Assembly: GCF_004011505.1 (NCBI RefSeq)
Contig: NZ_SAUN01000001.1
Coordinates: forward strand, 2,108,001 to 2,172,000
DNA length: 64,000 bases
Direction: 5' to 3'
Source of the DNA: Nonomuraea polychroma
GTDB taxonomy: Bacteria; Actinomycetota; Actinomycetes; Streptosporangiales; Streptosporangiaceae
Below the pieces are notes generated by a model. It did no database searches. It saw only the letters and a program-made list of their open reading frames with translations, and was not told the origin of the DNA. Positions 28,369 through 38,646 of the stretch are shown here, one piece after another. Positions within the stretch are counted from its first letter, which is position 1, and the number at the start of each line of letters is the position of its first letter. Position numbers and translations under genes: made by a program.

Positions 28369-28400
28369 AGCGCGGTTCCCCGGCGCCGGGGGGCCGCGCT
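28369..28400 (+). terminator. Rho-independent-type terminator after trpA
   Basis: GCGCGG-TT-CCCCGG pairs with CCGGGG-GG-CCGCGC (two G-U pairs in the middle), giving a stem of about 14 bp with a minimal loop. It is followed by TTTACGG and lies 14 bp after the trpA stop. Confidence 0.8.
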
Positions 28401-28516
28401 TTACGGTTTCTGTCAGATGAAGCAAAGATCTGGCGCGTAGGTCCTTGGCGGCGGCGCCGTGCCGGGTGATGATCGGGGCTCCCGAGCGGTGTGACGCATG
28501 ACCCGGAAGGACACCT

Positions 28517-31500
28517 ATGCGTCAAGGTCCCGTTGTCTTAGCAGCAGCCCTCGCACTCGCGGCCACGGCCATGGCCGCCCCGGCCCTCGCCGACCCCGGC
28601 GCGCAGGCCGGATCGCGGCCGCCCACGCCGGCTCCGTCGCCCACATATGAGCTGCCTTCTCCCGACTTCTCGCCGAGCGGCCCGCCGCCGCCCAGCCCCA
28701 CGGTGCAGAACCTGGCGCCCACGCCCGCCCAGGTGGCCGAACCGATCGCGATCGCGTCCGCGGACTTACGCGTCGAGCTGGACCCGGGGTTCCCGCGCGT
28801 CCTGCGGTACACCCACCTGGCGAGCGGCGCCACGCTCGGCGGCAGCGCCGGCGAGCCCGCGGTCGTGCTGAACGGCCGGCCGCACACCGCCACCGTCGCG
28901 CTGTCCGGGAACGACGGCGCGACCGCTCGCTACCGGCTGACCTTCCCCGGCCTGCCCGGCGTCGCGCTGGGGGCGAGCATCGGGGTCAAGGGCCGGGTGA
29001 CGACGTTCAGGATCGACTCGGTGTCCGACACCGAGGCGTTCCGCGTCGGCACGATCGATCTGCCCGGCCACGACCTGGTGTCGGTCTCGAGCGAGCAGCC
29101 GGGCGCCGCCACCGCGTTCACCAGGCTCGATCCGAACTCCACCCGCACCGCGGACGTGTTCGCCCGGGTCGCCGGGGACACCGCGCCCGACGCGGCCCCG
29201 GTCGGGGCGACGTACGCGATCGTGAACACCGACCGGCTGGCGGCGGCGATCGAGTCGAACTCCACCTATGACCGCCCCTCGGGCGTCACCGACCGGGACG
29301 CCGCCAGGTTCTGGCACCAGGCCAGGAAGGACCCGGCCGGGACGGTCACCGTGGGCGTGTGGAGCGGGCAGTGGACGTACCGGGCGGCGGGCTCGCCGTT
29401 CACCGAGGAGGCGCCCTGGGCCAAGGTCGTGGTCACCCCCGACGCCAACGGTGACGAGACGGTGGACTGGCAGGACGGCGCGGTCGCGTTCCGGGGCATC
29501 GGCGTCAAGGCGCTGGGCGCGGAGCGGACCAGGGACCGGGTGGTGATCCACATCCCGTTCAACTTCTCCAGCCAGGCCACGCACCCGTTCCTGCGCACGC
29601 TCGACGACGTCAAGCGGATCTCGCTGGCCACCGACGGTCTCGGCCAGCTGGCGCTGCTCAAGGGCTACCAGTCCGAAGGGCACGACGCTGCGCACCCCGA
29701 CTACGGCGGCAACTACAACCGCCGCGCCGGCGGTCTGAAGGACCTCAACACGCTGCTCAAGGCCGGCAAGGGCTGGAACGCCACGTTCGGCGTGCACGTC
29801 AACGCCACCGAGTCCTACCCCGAGGCCAAGAACTTCAGCGAGCAGCTCGTCAACAAGGACGCCAAGGGCTGGAACTGGCTCGACCAGGCGTACCTGATCG
29901 ACCAGCGCGGCGACCTGACCAGGGGGACGCTCGCCCGGAGGTTCGCGCAGCTGCGCGGGGAGACCGACAGGAACCTCGCGGTGTTGTACGTGGACGTGTT
30001 CCGGCCGTTCGGCTGGGTCGCCGACCGCACGCTGGCCGAGCTGCGCGCGCAGGGCTGGCAGGTGACCACGGAATGGTCGGACAAGCTGGAACGGTCGTCG
30101 CTGTGGGCGCACTGGGCCAACGACCTGAACTACGGCGGGGTCACCAACAAGGGGCTGAACTCGCAGATCATCCGATTCATCCGCAACGACGAGAAGGACG
30201 TCTGGAACGCCCACCCGATCCTCGGCAACGCCCGCATCGTCGAGTTCGAGGGCTGGACGGCGGAGAACGACTTCACCGCCTTCTACCGCAACATCTGGGA
30301 GCACAATCTGCCGGCCAAGTTCCTGCAGCACCACAAGATCATCGACTGGAACGCCGACGAGATCGTCTTCACCGGCGGCGTGCGCGGCACGAACCGGAAC
30401 GGCCGGCGTGAGTGGTTCGCGGGCGGGCGCAAGGTGCTCGACGGCGGCACGTACCTGCTGCCGTGGCAGGGCAGGCACTACCACTACAACCCGGCGGGCG
30501 GCGAGACCACGTGGGACGCCGACCGGCCGATGACCGTCTACCGGCTCACCGACCAGGGCCGCGTCCCCGTGGGGACGGTCACTCCCGTCGGCGGGAAGAT
30601 CACGCTGCGGGCCGAGGCGGGCGTGCCGTACGTGCTCTACCCCGGCAAGGCGCCCAAGCTGCCCGATCCCGGATGGGGGCAGGGCAGCGGGGTGCGTGAC
30701 CCCGGATTCAACGGCGACCGGCTCGACGGATGGCGGGTCAGCGGGCCTGTGAGCGTCGAGAGGAACGACCTGGGCCACCGGGTGGCCCGGCTGGCCGGCG
30801 GCGCCCAGGCACGGCTCGAGCAGCGGCTGACGGGCCTGGAGCCGGGGCGTACGTACACCGCGTCGGCGTTCGTCGAGGTCGAGCCGGGCAAGACGCGTCC
30901 GACCACCCTGGAGGCAGGCGGCCAGGCGGTGACGATCGAGCGGTCCACGGCCAAGAACTACATCGCCTCCGACGAGAAGCACGACACCTACTTCCAGCGG
31001 GTCAAGGTCACCTTCACCGCGCCCGGGGACGCGGTCACGTTGCGGATCACGGCCGCCGGCGCGCCCGGGGACGTGCGGGTGGACGACGTGCGCGTGTTCC
31101 GGCGGGAGCCGCCGGGCCGGGTCGAGACGTTCGAGTCGGCCGAGCCCGGGTGGGGGCCGTTCGTGAAGGGGGACGCGGGCGGGTCGTTCGACGCGCGCAC
31201 CCACCTGGCCGAGCGGCACGAGCCGTACACGCAGGCCGGGTGGAACGGCAAGACGGTCGACGACGTGCTGAACGGCGACTGGTCGCTCAAGGCCCACGAG
31301 GAGCGGCAGGGGCTGATCTACCGTACGCTGCCGTGGACCGCGCGGTTCGAGGCCGGGCGCGCGTACGAGGTGTCGTTCAGCTATCAGAACGCGCAGGCGG
31401 ACACGTACCAGTGGGTGACCGGCTACGACGCGGGCGGCGCGAGTGTGGAGACGCGGCGCACGCCCATCCCCGAGCGGCGCACCACCGCCACCTTCACCGA

Positions 31501-32398
31501 GCGGGTGGTCGGCGGGTGCGGTGACGTGTGGGTCGGGCTGCGCTCGCTCCGGCCCGAGCAGGCCGGAGCCGACTTCATCCTGGACGACTTCTCCGTCACC
31601 GACCTCGGGCCCGCGCAGGACGCGCCGGCCTGCGGGTCGCTGGAGCTGGCGCCCGCCTCGGCGGCGTTCGAGCAGGGCGCCGCGAACGACGTCACCACCA
31701 CGTTCACCAACCGGGAGGACGCGGCGGCGGCCGATGTGCGGGTGACACTGGAAGCGCCGGAAGGCTGGGCCGTCGCCGGCGACGGAACCGGGAGCGTCGA
31801 GCCCGGCGGCCGGCTCACCACGACGTGGAAGGTCACCCCGCCCGCCGACGCCCCCTACGACGTCTACGACCTGAAGGCCGCCGTGTCCTACACCGTCGGC
31901 GGCGTGGCGAAGACGCTGACGGCCTCGGTACGCGTACGGACCCTGCCGCCGCCTCCCCAGGCCGACGCCTACGCCAGCGACCTGGAGTGGGTCAGCGCCG
32001 ACAACGGCTGGGGGCCCGTCGAGCGCGACCGGTCCAACGGCGACACCGGCGAGGCCGACGGCGGGCCGATCGTCATCGGCGGGCGGACCTTCGCCAAGGG
32101 GCTCGGCACGCACGCCCCAGCCAAGATCCGCTTCTATCTGAACGGGCGGTGCACGGAGTTCCGCGCGTTCGTCGGGGTGGACGACGTGCAGGCCACGCGG
32201 GGGTCGGTGCGGTTCGGCGTGGTGGCCGACGGCGTGGAGCGGGCGCGCAGCCCGGTGCTGCGCGCCGCCGACCCGGCGTACGAGCTGGTCGCCGACCTGA
32301 CCGGCGCCCGCTACGTGGACCTCGTGGCCGACGACGCGGGCGACGGCAACGGCAACGACCACGCCGACTGGGGGGAGGCCAGGCTCATCTGCGGCTGA
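28517..32398 (+). CDS. Secreted GH101 endo-alpha-N-acetylgalactosaminidase
   Basis: 1293 residues. Signal peptide 1-25 (ending APALA), a Pro/Ser linker (about 28-70), the GH101 beta-sandwich (about 75-330) and the catalytic barrel (about 330-620). The likely nucleophile is Asp493 (LAVLYVDVFRPFG) and the likely acid/base is Glu519 (TTEWSDK), followed by the diagnostic WAHWANDLNYGGVTNKGLNS and HNLPAKFLQHHKI. Galactose-binding-like modules follow (about 730-1050), then a NEW3-type domain (about 1055-1145) and a C-terminal NPCBM domain (about 1160-1293, FAKGLGTHAPAKI). GH101 enzymes release the core-1 disaccharide from Ser/Thr-linked mucin glycans. ATG at 28517 with GGAAGGA upstream. Monocistronic. 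Confidence 0.93.
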   Translation: MRQGPVVLAAALALAATAMAAPALADPGAQAGSRPPTPAPSPTYELPSPDFSPSGPPPPSPTVQNLAPTPAQVAEPIAIASADLRVELDPGFPRVLRYTHLASGATLGGSAGEPAVVLNGRPHTATVALSGNDGATARYRLTFPGLPGVALGASIGVKGRVTTFRIDSVSDTEAFRVGTIDLPGHDLVSVSSEQPGAATAFTRLDPNSTRTADVFARVAGDTAPDAAPVGATYAIVNTDRLAAAIESNSTYDRPSGVTDRDAARFWHQARKDPAGTVTVGVWSGQWTYRAAGSPFTEEAPWAKVVVTPDANGDETVDWQDGAVAFRGIGVKALGAERTRDRVVIHIPFNFSSQATHPFLRTLDDVKRISLATDGLGQLALLKGYQSEGHDAAHPDYGGNYNRRAGGLKDLNTLLKAGKGWNATFGVHVNATESYPEAKNFSEQLVNKDAKGWNWLDQAYLIDQRGDLTRGTLARRFAQLRGETDRNLAVLYVDVFRPFGWVADRTLAELRAQGWQVTTEWSDKLERSSLWAHWANDLNYGGVTNKGLNSQIIRFIRNDEKDVWNAHPILGNARIVEFEGWTAENDFTAFYRNIWEHNLPAKFLQHHKIIDWNADEIVFTGGVRGTNRNGRREWFAGGRKVLDGGTYLLPWQGRHYHYNPAGGETTWDADRPMTVYRLTDQGRVPVGTVTPVGGKITLRAEAGVPYVLYPGKAPKLPDPGWGQGSGVRDPGFNGDRLDGWRVSGPVSVERNDLGHRVARLAGGAQARLEQRLTGLEPGRTYTASAFVEVEPGKTRPTTLEAGGQAVTIERSTAKNYIASDEKHDTYFQRVKVTFTAPGDAVTLRITAAGAPGDVRVDDVRVFRREPPGRVETFESAEPGWGPFVKGDAGGSFDARTHLAERHEPYTQAGWNGKTVDDVLNGDWSLKAHEERQGLIYRTLPWTARFEAGRAYEVSFSYQNAQADTYQWVTGYDAGGASVETRRTPIPERRTTATFTERVVGGCGDVWVGLRSLRPEQAGADFILDDFSVTDLGPAQDAPACGSLELAPASAAFEQGAANDVTTTFTNREDAAAADVRVTLEAPEGWAVAGDGTGSVEPGGRLTTTWKVTPPADAPYDVYDLKAAVSYTVGGVAKTLTASVRVRTLPPPPQADAYASDLEWVSADNGWGPVERDRSNGDTGEADGGPIVIGGRTFAKGLGTHAPAKIRFYLNGRCTEFRAFVGVDDVQATRGSVRFGVVADGVERARSPVLRAADPAYELVADLTGARYVDLVADDAGDGNGNDHADWGEARLICG

Positions 32399-32528
32399 AC
32401 CCGGCATCTGTTCGCAAAAGCCCAGGTGAGAGCATGAAAATGTCACTTAGCTGACGCTTATCTCGGGCGTGGTCGGATGGATCCCGGTACTGTGCGCCTC
32501 CCGGCACAGAGGCAGAGGAGAGTGACCC

Positions 32529-33053
32529 GTGGCCGCGTCGCAACCATCACACAACGCTAAGAGGGCGATACCCTGGGTGACGACCGTCGCGCGGCTCGTT
32601 CTGGGCGGAGTGCTGATCGTTGCGGGCGCGCTCAAGATCGGCAACCCGTCGGACTCCGTCGTGGCGGTCAAGGCTTACCAGCTGCTGCCCGAGTCGATAG
32701 CCGTCCCGGTGGGCTACGTCCTGCCGATTCTGGAGATCGTCGTCGGCGTGCTGCTGGTCGTCGGTCTGCTGACCAGGGTGGCCGCCGTGATCGCGGGGCT
32801 GCTCATGTTCGCGTTCGTGTTCGGCATCGCCTGGGCGTGGGCGAACGGCCTGCGGATCGACTGCGGCTGTTTCGGCGGCGGCGGCCAGCTGGGGAAGGGG
32901 CAGGAGCCCACCTACCTGCTCGACATCCTGCGTGACTTCGGCCTCGTACTGCTCGGCGCCTGGACCGTCCGTTTCCCGCCGGGCCGCTTCGCGCTCGACG
33001 GAGCCCTCGGCCTGGGGGGCGACAGTGCAGACGACGAGGAGGACGACCAATGA
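32529..33053 (+). CDS. MauE/DoxX-like membrane protein
   Basis: 174-residue membrane protein with four helices (about 15-35, 60-80, 85-105 and 128-150). The pattern VARLVLGGVLIVAGALKIGNP, followed by PVGYVLPILEIVVGVLLVVGLLTR, matches MauE/DoxX. The loop LRIDCGCFGGGG carries a CxC pair, as in MauE-like proteins thought to exchange disulfides. It ends in an acidic cytosolic tail. The GTG at 32529 follows GAGGAGAG. Its stop overlaps the start of a DsbA-like gene (ATGA), so the two probably form a thiol-redox pair in the membrane and outside it. Confidence 0.88.
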   Translation: MAASQPSHNAKRAIPWVTTVARLVLGGVLIVAGALKIGNPSDSVVAVKAYQLLPESIAVPVGYVLPILEIVVGVLLVVGLLTRVAAVIAGLLMFAFVFGIAWAWANGLRIDCGCFGGGGQLGKGQEPTYLLDILRDFGLVLLGAWTVRFPPGRFALDGALGLGGDSADDEEDDQ

Positions 33054-33808
33054 GCAAGGGCGATCGTACGAAGACCAAGTCCGCCCGCGAGAAGATCAAG
33101 GAGCAGCAGGCCGCCGCACGGGCGCGCGACAAGCGCCGGCGACTGGTGACGTACGTGACCGCCGGCGTGGTCGCGGTGGCCGCGGTCGGGCTCGGCTGGT
33201 TGTACGCGGCCACCACCTCGAGCCCGGAGGAGGCCTCGGCAGGGCTCGCACCGATCACCGTGCAGCCCGACGGCAGTGTCGTGATGGCCCAGAACGGCGT
33301 CACGAAGCCCGTCGTCGACATCTATGAGGACTTCCAGTGCCCGGCCTGCAAGGAGGCCGAGCGGGTCAGCGGGCAGACGTTCAAGAACCTCGCCGCCGAG
33401 GGCAAGGCCAAGGTCGTCTACCACCCCATCACGATCTTCTCCCAGGAGCCCACCAAGTCCAACTCCGTGCGTGCGGGCAGCGCCGCCCGGTGCATCGCCG
33501 ACGGCAAGCAGTGGATGGCCTTCCACGACCTGCTCTTCAAGAACCAGCCGGCCGAGACCGTCGAGGGCTTCACCAACGACCAGCTCGTGGAGTGGGGCAA
33601 GCAGGCCGGGGTGACCGCGCCGGACTTCCAGCAGTGCGTCACCTCGGGCAAGAACGCTCAGGCGCAGCTGTCGTACAGTGAAAAGATCATGACGGAGCAG
33701 AAGTTGAACAGTACGCCGACCGTGAAGTTGAACGGAACAGAAATAGACAATCAGGTAGTCTTCAGTCCCCAGCAACTGCGCGATGCGATTACGAAGGCGG
33801 CTAAGTAG
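33050..33808 (+). CDS. Membrane-anchored DsbA-like thiol:disulfide oxidoreductase
   Basis: 252 residues: charged N-terminus, one signal-anchor helix (about 33-54), then an extracytoplasmic thioredoxin/DsbA fold. The active site is Cys97-Pro-Ala-Cys100 (YEDFQCPACKEAE). The cis-Pro loop is STPTVKLNG and the inserted helical domain lies at about 120-200, with an extra Cys pair (ARCIAD and QQCVTS). It is translationally coupled to the MauE-like gene, which could recycle it. It lies 26 bp before lgt. Likely role: disulfide formation in secreted or lipoprotein substrates. Confidence 0.92.
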   Translation: MSKGDRTKTKSAREKIKEQQAAARARDKRRRLVTYVTAGVVAVAAVGLGWLYAATTSSPEEASAGLAPITVQPDGSVVMAQNGVTKPVVDIYEDFQCPACKEAERVSGQTFKNLAAEGKAKVVYHPITIFSQEPTKSNSVRAGSAARCIADGKQWMAFHDLLFKNQPAETVEGFTNDQLVEWGKQAGVTAPDFQQCVTSGKNAQAQLSYSEKIMTEQKLNSTPTVKLNGTEIDNQVVFSPQQLRDAITKAAK

Positions 33809-33834
33809 GCGCGCTTCCGCTACCCTCACCTGAC

Positions 33835-35126
<1,292 letters not shown>

Positions 35127-35130
<4 letters not shown>

Positions 35131-35831
35131 GCGGCCGCGCGGAGGCCCACCACCAGCACCGCGACGTCACAGGGGGTTGGTTGCGACCCTCGGTGTTCGG
35201 CGCGATGGACGGTTTGGTGTCGAACTTCGCGCTCATCGCGGGTGTCGCCGGCGGCACCACGAACACCAAGGTCATCGCCCTCGGCGGCGTCGCCGGCCTG
35301 GCCGCCGGTGCCCTGTCCATGGCGGGCGGCGAATACGTGTCGGTGGCCAGCCAGCGCGAGCTCGCCCAGGCCGAGATCGCCGTCGAGCGGCGTGAGCTCG
35401 ACCGCCATCCCGACGACGAGCGGGCCGAGCTGGCTCAGTCGTTCGTCGACAAGGGCGTGGAGCCGGGCCTGGCCGCCGAGGTGGCCAGGCAGATCTCCCA
35501 GAACCCGGACCGGGCGCTGGAGGTCCACGCCCGTACCGAGCTGGGCGTCGTCCCCGGTGAGCTGCCGTCGCCGATGCTGGCCGCGGTGTCATCGTTTCTG
35601 TCCTTTGCGGTGGGGGCGGTGCTGCCGCTGCTGCCGTACGTGTTCGCGGCCGAAGGGCTGGTGGAGTCTGCGGTGGTGTCCTGCGTGGCGCTGTTCGGGG
35701 CGGGCGCGATCGTGTCGGCTGTGACGGCACGCAGCTGGTGGTATTCCGGGCTGCGTCAGCTCGTGGTGGGCGCGCTGGCGGCCGGGGTCACGTTCGGCGT
35801 CGGCAGCCTGATCGGGTCGACGGGGCTGTGA
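35127..35831 (+). CDS. VIT1/CCC1-family transporter
   Basis: 234-residue membrane protein of the VIT1/CCC1 family (vacuolar iron/manganese transporter fold). The N-terminal H-rich segment (EAHHQHRDVTGGWLRPSVFGAMDGLVSNF, partially) is typical. Five helices follow, with the cytosolic helical metal-binding insert (residues about 75-140; SVASQRELAQAEIAVERREL, then QISQNPDRALEVHARTELG) containing several Glu residues. Probably exports or stores iron/manganese. ATGA overlap with lgt upstream and TGATG overlap with the following gene downstream, so it sits in a coupled run. Confidence 0.92.
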
Positions 35832-37918
35832 TGGCCCGCAGACGAGCCGGATCCCGTCCCAAGAGCGGCAGCCCGGGGACGGATCACGCAGGCCTGAACG
35901 GCGGCGACGTACCGGGTGGCGGGTTCACGGGCGGTGACGTTCCGGGCTTGGGCGGCGGTGTCCCTGGCATGGGTGGCTTGGGCGGCGGTGTCCCGGGCAC
36001 CGAGGTCCGCGGCCAGGCTGGTGGCGGCCTTCCGGGTGGCGATTACGGCGGCTGGTCGGCGGGCGCGTATGGCGGCGGTGCCGCCGGAGGTCCTCAGCCG
36101 GCGGCGGGCGGGTACGACCATGCTCCTGCTCCTGGTCCTCAGCCGGCGGCAAGCGGGTACGACCTTGCTCCTGCTCCTGGTCCTCAGCCGGCGGCAAGCG
36201 GGTACGGCAACACTGCGGCCGCCGGGCCTCAGCCGGTAGGCGGGTATGGCTACGGTGCGGGCACCGGTCCTCAGCCGGCCACTGGCGCTCACTCGGCTGA
36301 CGGGTCGCCCATTGATCACCGTGCGGCGGACGGCTTGGACGGTGGTGGCCGGTCGGCGCGCTCGCGGGGCCGTGGCCGCACATCGGAAGGCAGACGTTCC
36401 GGCGGTCGATCCGCGACGGGCGCGCACGGTGGCGGCCAGGCGCCGGGCGTCACGAGTGGAGAGAGCTGGTACACGCCAGGCGCTGACGATGGCCGCGATT
36501 CGATGACCGGCGCCCACCGCGGTGAACGAGCCATGGCTGCCGGCGCTGGGCCGGCGACACCTGCCGATCGCGGCGGCTTCCCGGTTCCCGCCGCGAGTGA
36601 CAGCGGTGCCTCGCCGGGGGATGTGGGAGAAGGTCGCCGGTCGGCCTCCCGCCTCGGCAGGCGCCGCCGATCGCCGGCGGGCATCGGTGAGGACAGCCGG
36701 TCCCTTGCGGGTGCCGGTGGGGATGGCCGGTCGCTTGCGGGTGCCGGTGGGGATGGCCGGTCGGTTCCGGGTGACGGCGGCTCGTCTGCGGGTGTCCGTG
36801 AGGGCGGACGATCCTTTGCCGGTGTCCGTGAGGAGGGCCGCTCGTCTGCCGGTGTCCGTGACGAGGGGCGGTCGACTGCGGGTTTCCGTGAGGACGGCCG
36901 TTTGCCCGCAGGCATCGGGGAGGATGGCCGGTCGCCGGCGGGTGAAGGGCGTCAGGTTGCCGACGGGGTCGGCCGCGGGCGGCGATCACGAGGTGGCCGG
37001 CGGGCGGTGGAGGCCGATGACGATGACGGCTCGTTGATTGCTGGTGCCGGTGTCGGTATCGGTGGCGGTGGGCGGTCGGCGGAGGGAGCCGATGAGGGGG
37101 AAGGCCGTGGCGTGGCCGCGTCCCGTAAGCGGCGGCGTACCCCGCGCTCGGACTGGCAGTTCCCGCTGCTCACCGACTTGGGCCTCCGGCCGGAGCAGCA
37201 GCGGTTGATCGTCATCATCGCCACGGTCGTAGGCGTCCTGGCGAGCGCGGCCGGCCTGGTGGCCGTCGTCGGCTCGATCGGCGATTACTCGTCCGAACGG
37301 CAGGCCAGCGCCGCCGTGCTGGGTGCCGACACGACGTTGCCGCAGGTGTTCCGCGGGTGGGGCTCACCCAAGCTGTTCGACCCCGTCGCCGACAGGAGCA
37401 AGGACAGCCGTGCGCTCACGGAGAAGGAGGTGTTCGCACAGACCGAGCTGGCGGTGAGCAAGAAGCTCAAACTCAAGCTCGTCGCCAAGCAACTGGACAC
37501 CGACTGCTCAGCCGCGCTGTGGGGCCAGACCCTCCTCGAACGGGTGTCGGACGCCGAATGCACCCAGGTCGCGCGCGGCCTCTACGCCAGCTCCGACGGC
37601 AGGTACGTCGGCCAGTACACGCTGCTCAACCTGAAAGACGGCCAGTCGGCGGCCGAGCTGGTCGAGTCGTTGAAGACCCTTTACCGAGGCGGCTGGGCAC
37701 GTCCCCTGACCTCGTCCAAGGGCACCTTCCCCGCGGGCGGGCACTCGGAGGCGGGCGGCTACGCCCTCGGCCACTATGTCGGCCTCGTCTGGCTCGGCAG
37801 GATCGACGGCACGGAGCCCGGCGCCAAGGACGACTTCGTCTCGCTCGCGCTCGCCCTGCGCGGGGCCGAGAAGGCCGTTTACCGCCGTGTCGTCTCCATC
37901 ACGGGGGCGTCCTCCTGA
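35831..37918 (+). CDS. Large repeat-rich single-pass membrane protein with C-terminal extracytoplasmic domain
   Basis: 695 residues. The first about 440 are disordered and repetitive: GPQPAASGYD-type Pro/Ala/Tyr/Gly repeats (about 85-155), then about ten copies of a GG-GRSxAGVREDGRS-like unit (about 255-400), partly from near-identical 27-bp DNA repeats at 36708-36770. A single membrane helix (about 457-478, VIIATVVGVLASAAGLVAVV) follows. Residues about 480-695 are an extracytoplasmic domain (TDCSAALWGQ, CTQVARGLYAS, LLNLKDGQSAAELVESL, GHYVGLVWLGRID) that recurs in the next gene. ATG at 35831 in a TGATG overlap. No known family; function unknown. Confidence 0.75.
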   Translation: MARRRAGSRPKSGSPGTDHAGLNGGDVPGGGFTGGDVPGLGGGVPGMGGLGGGVPGTEVRGQAGGGLPGGDYGGWSAGAYGGGAAGGPQPAAGGYDHAPAPGPQPAASGYDLAPAPGPQPAASGYGNTAAAGPQPVGGYGYGAGTGPQPATGAHSADGSPIDHRAADGLDGGGRSARSRGRGRTSEGRRSGGRSATGAHGGGQAPGVTSGESWYTPGADDGRDSMTGAHRGERAMAAGAGPATPADRGGFPVPAASDSGASPGDVGEGRRSASRLGRRRRSPAGIGEDSRSLAGAGGDGRSLAGAGGDGRSVPGDGGSSAGVREGGRSFAGVREEGRSSAGVRDEGRSTAGFREDGRLPAGIGEDGRSPAGEGRQVADGVGRGRRSRGGRRAVEADDDDGSLIAGAGVGIGGGGRSAEGADEGEGRGVAASRKRRRTPRSDWQFPLLTDLGLRPEQQRLIVIIATVVGVLASAAGLVAVVGSIGDYSSERQASAAVLGADTTLPQVFRGWGSPKLFDPVADRSKDSRALTEKEVFAQTELAVSKKLKLKLVAKQLDTDCSAALWGQTLLERVSDAECTQVARGLYASSDGRYVGQYTLLNLKDGQSAAELVESLKTLYRGGWARPLTSSKGTFPAGGHSEAGGYALGHYVGLVWLGRIDGTEPGAKDDFVSLALALRGAEKAVYRRVVSITGASS

Positions 37919-38022
37919 TGCGTGCGCAGCCAAGCGTCTGCGACGGTCATCGCGTTGCCCCCGTGCCCGGCCGGGCCGTGGTGATCCGTCATGTCGTCAG
38001 CTTCAGGGGAGCGGCCGGCTGA
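37918..38022 (+). CDS. 34-residue ORF coupled on both sides (candidate small gene)
   Basis: An ATG at 37918 overlaps the preceding stop (TGATG), and its own TGA (38020-38022) overlaps the next start (TGATG). The 34-residue product (MRAQPSVCDGHRVAPVPGRA...) has no recognisable domain. It could be a coding sequence, or merely a reading frame that carries ribosomes across the 103-bp gap. Confidence 0.35.
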   Translation: MRAQPSVCDGHRVAPVPGRAVVIRHVVSFRGAAG

Positions 38023-38609
38023 TGTCCCGACGTGTCGTCATCTCCGTCGTGGTCGCCAGCGTGGTGATCATCGCCGTGGCCGGGTGGCTGTGGTTGCGGC
38101 GGGACGATCCCCGGCCCACCAATTTCCACGGCGAGTCCACGTCCGCCTTCTACACCGCCATCGACACCCGTCAGAACGACACCAAGCCGCTGACCACGCA
38201 GGAGATCTTCACCCCCGCGACCCAGACCCTGGGCACCATGCGCCTGGAGTCCACGGAGGAGTTCACCGATTGTGACGACGCACTCTGGGGTGTCTCCGCC
38301 ACGGGGTGCACGCAGGCGCTGCAGGGCACGTACAAGGGGAGCGCGGTCGCGGGCCAGTTCGTCATCTTCAACCTGAGCGACGGCCGTGCGGCCGACGCGT
38401 TGGTGGCCGCGCTGGGCAAGGACGGCTTCGTTCGGCAGGGCATCCTGTTCGACGCGGCCGGCAGCCGAGCTCAGGCCCGTGCCATGGGCCACTACGTGAC
38501 GGTGAGCTGGGTCGGCGGCCAGGCGCCCGCCCAGGAACTGATCGCCGCCCTGGTCGCGCTCGACGGCCTCGGACGTGTGGTCCAAGGGCGGATCGTCGCC
38601 GCGACCTGA
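38022..38609 (+). CDS. Membrane-anchored paralog of the preceding protein's extracytoplasmic domain
   Basis: 195 residues: N-terminal signal-anchor helix (about 5-26, VVISVVVASVVIIAVAGWLW) and an extracytoplasmic domain. This domain aligns along its length with the C-terminus of the upstream repeat protein: KPLTTQEIF/RALTEKEVF, TDCDDALWG/TDCSAALWG, GCTQALQGTY/ECTQVARGLY, FNLSDGRAADALV/LNLKDGQSAAELV, and GHYVTVSWVGG/GHYVGLVWLGR. The two Cys are conserved, probably as a disulfide. It lacks the disordered head. ATG at 38022 with AGGGGAG upstream. Family unknown. Confidence 0.8.
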   Translation: MSRRVVISVVVASVVIIAVAGWLWLRRDDPRPTNFHGESTSAFYTAIDTRQNDTKPLTTQEIFTPATQTLGTMRLESTEEFTDCDDALWGVSATGCTQALQGTYKGSAVAGQFVIFNLSDGRAADALVAALGKDGFVRQGILFDAAGSRAQARAMGHYVTVSWVGGQAPAQELIAALVALDGLGRVVQGRIVAAT

Positions 38610-38646
38610 CGACGGTGGCTCTCGGCCGGGATCTCGGTGAGAGCTC

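Noticed and set aside
28766..32446. A 1226-codon minus-strand open frame opposite the GH101 gene
   Set aside because: Antisense shadow; Val/Arg/His-rich low-information translation, whereas the plus frame has clear GH101, NEW3 and NPCBM domains.
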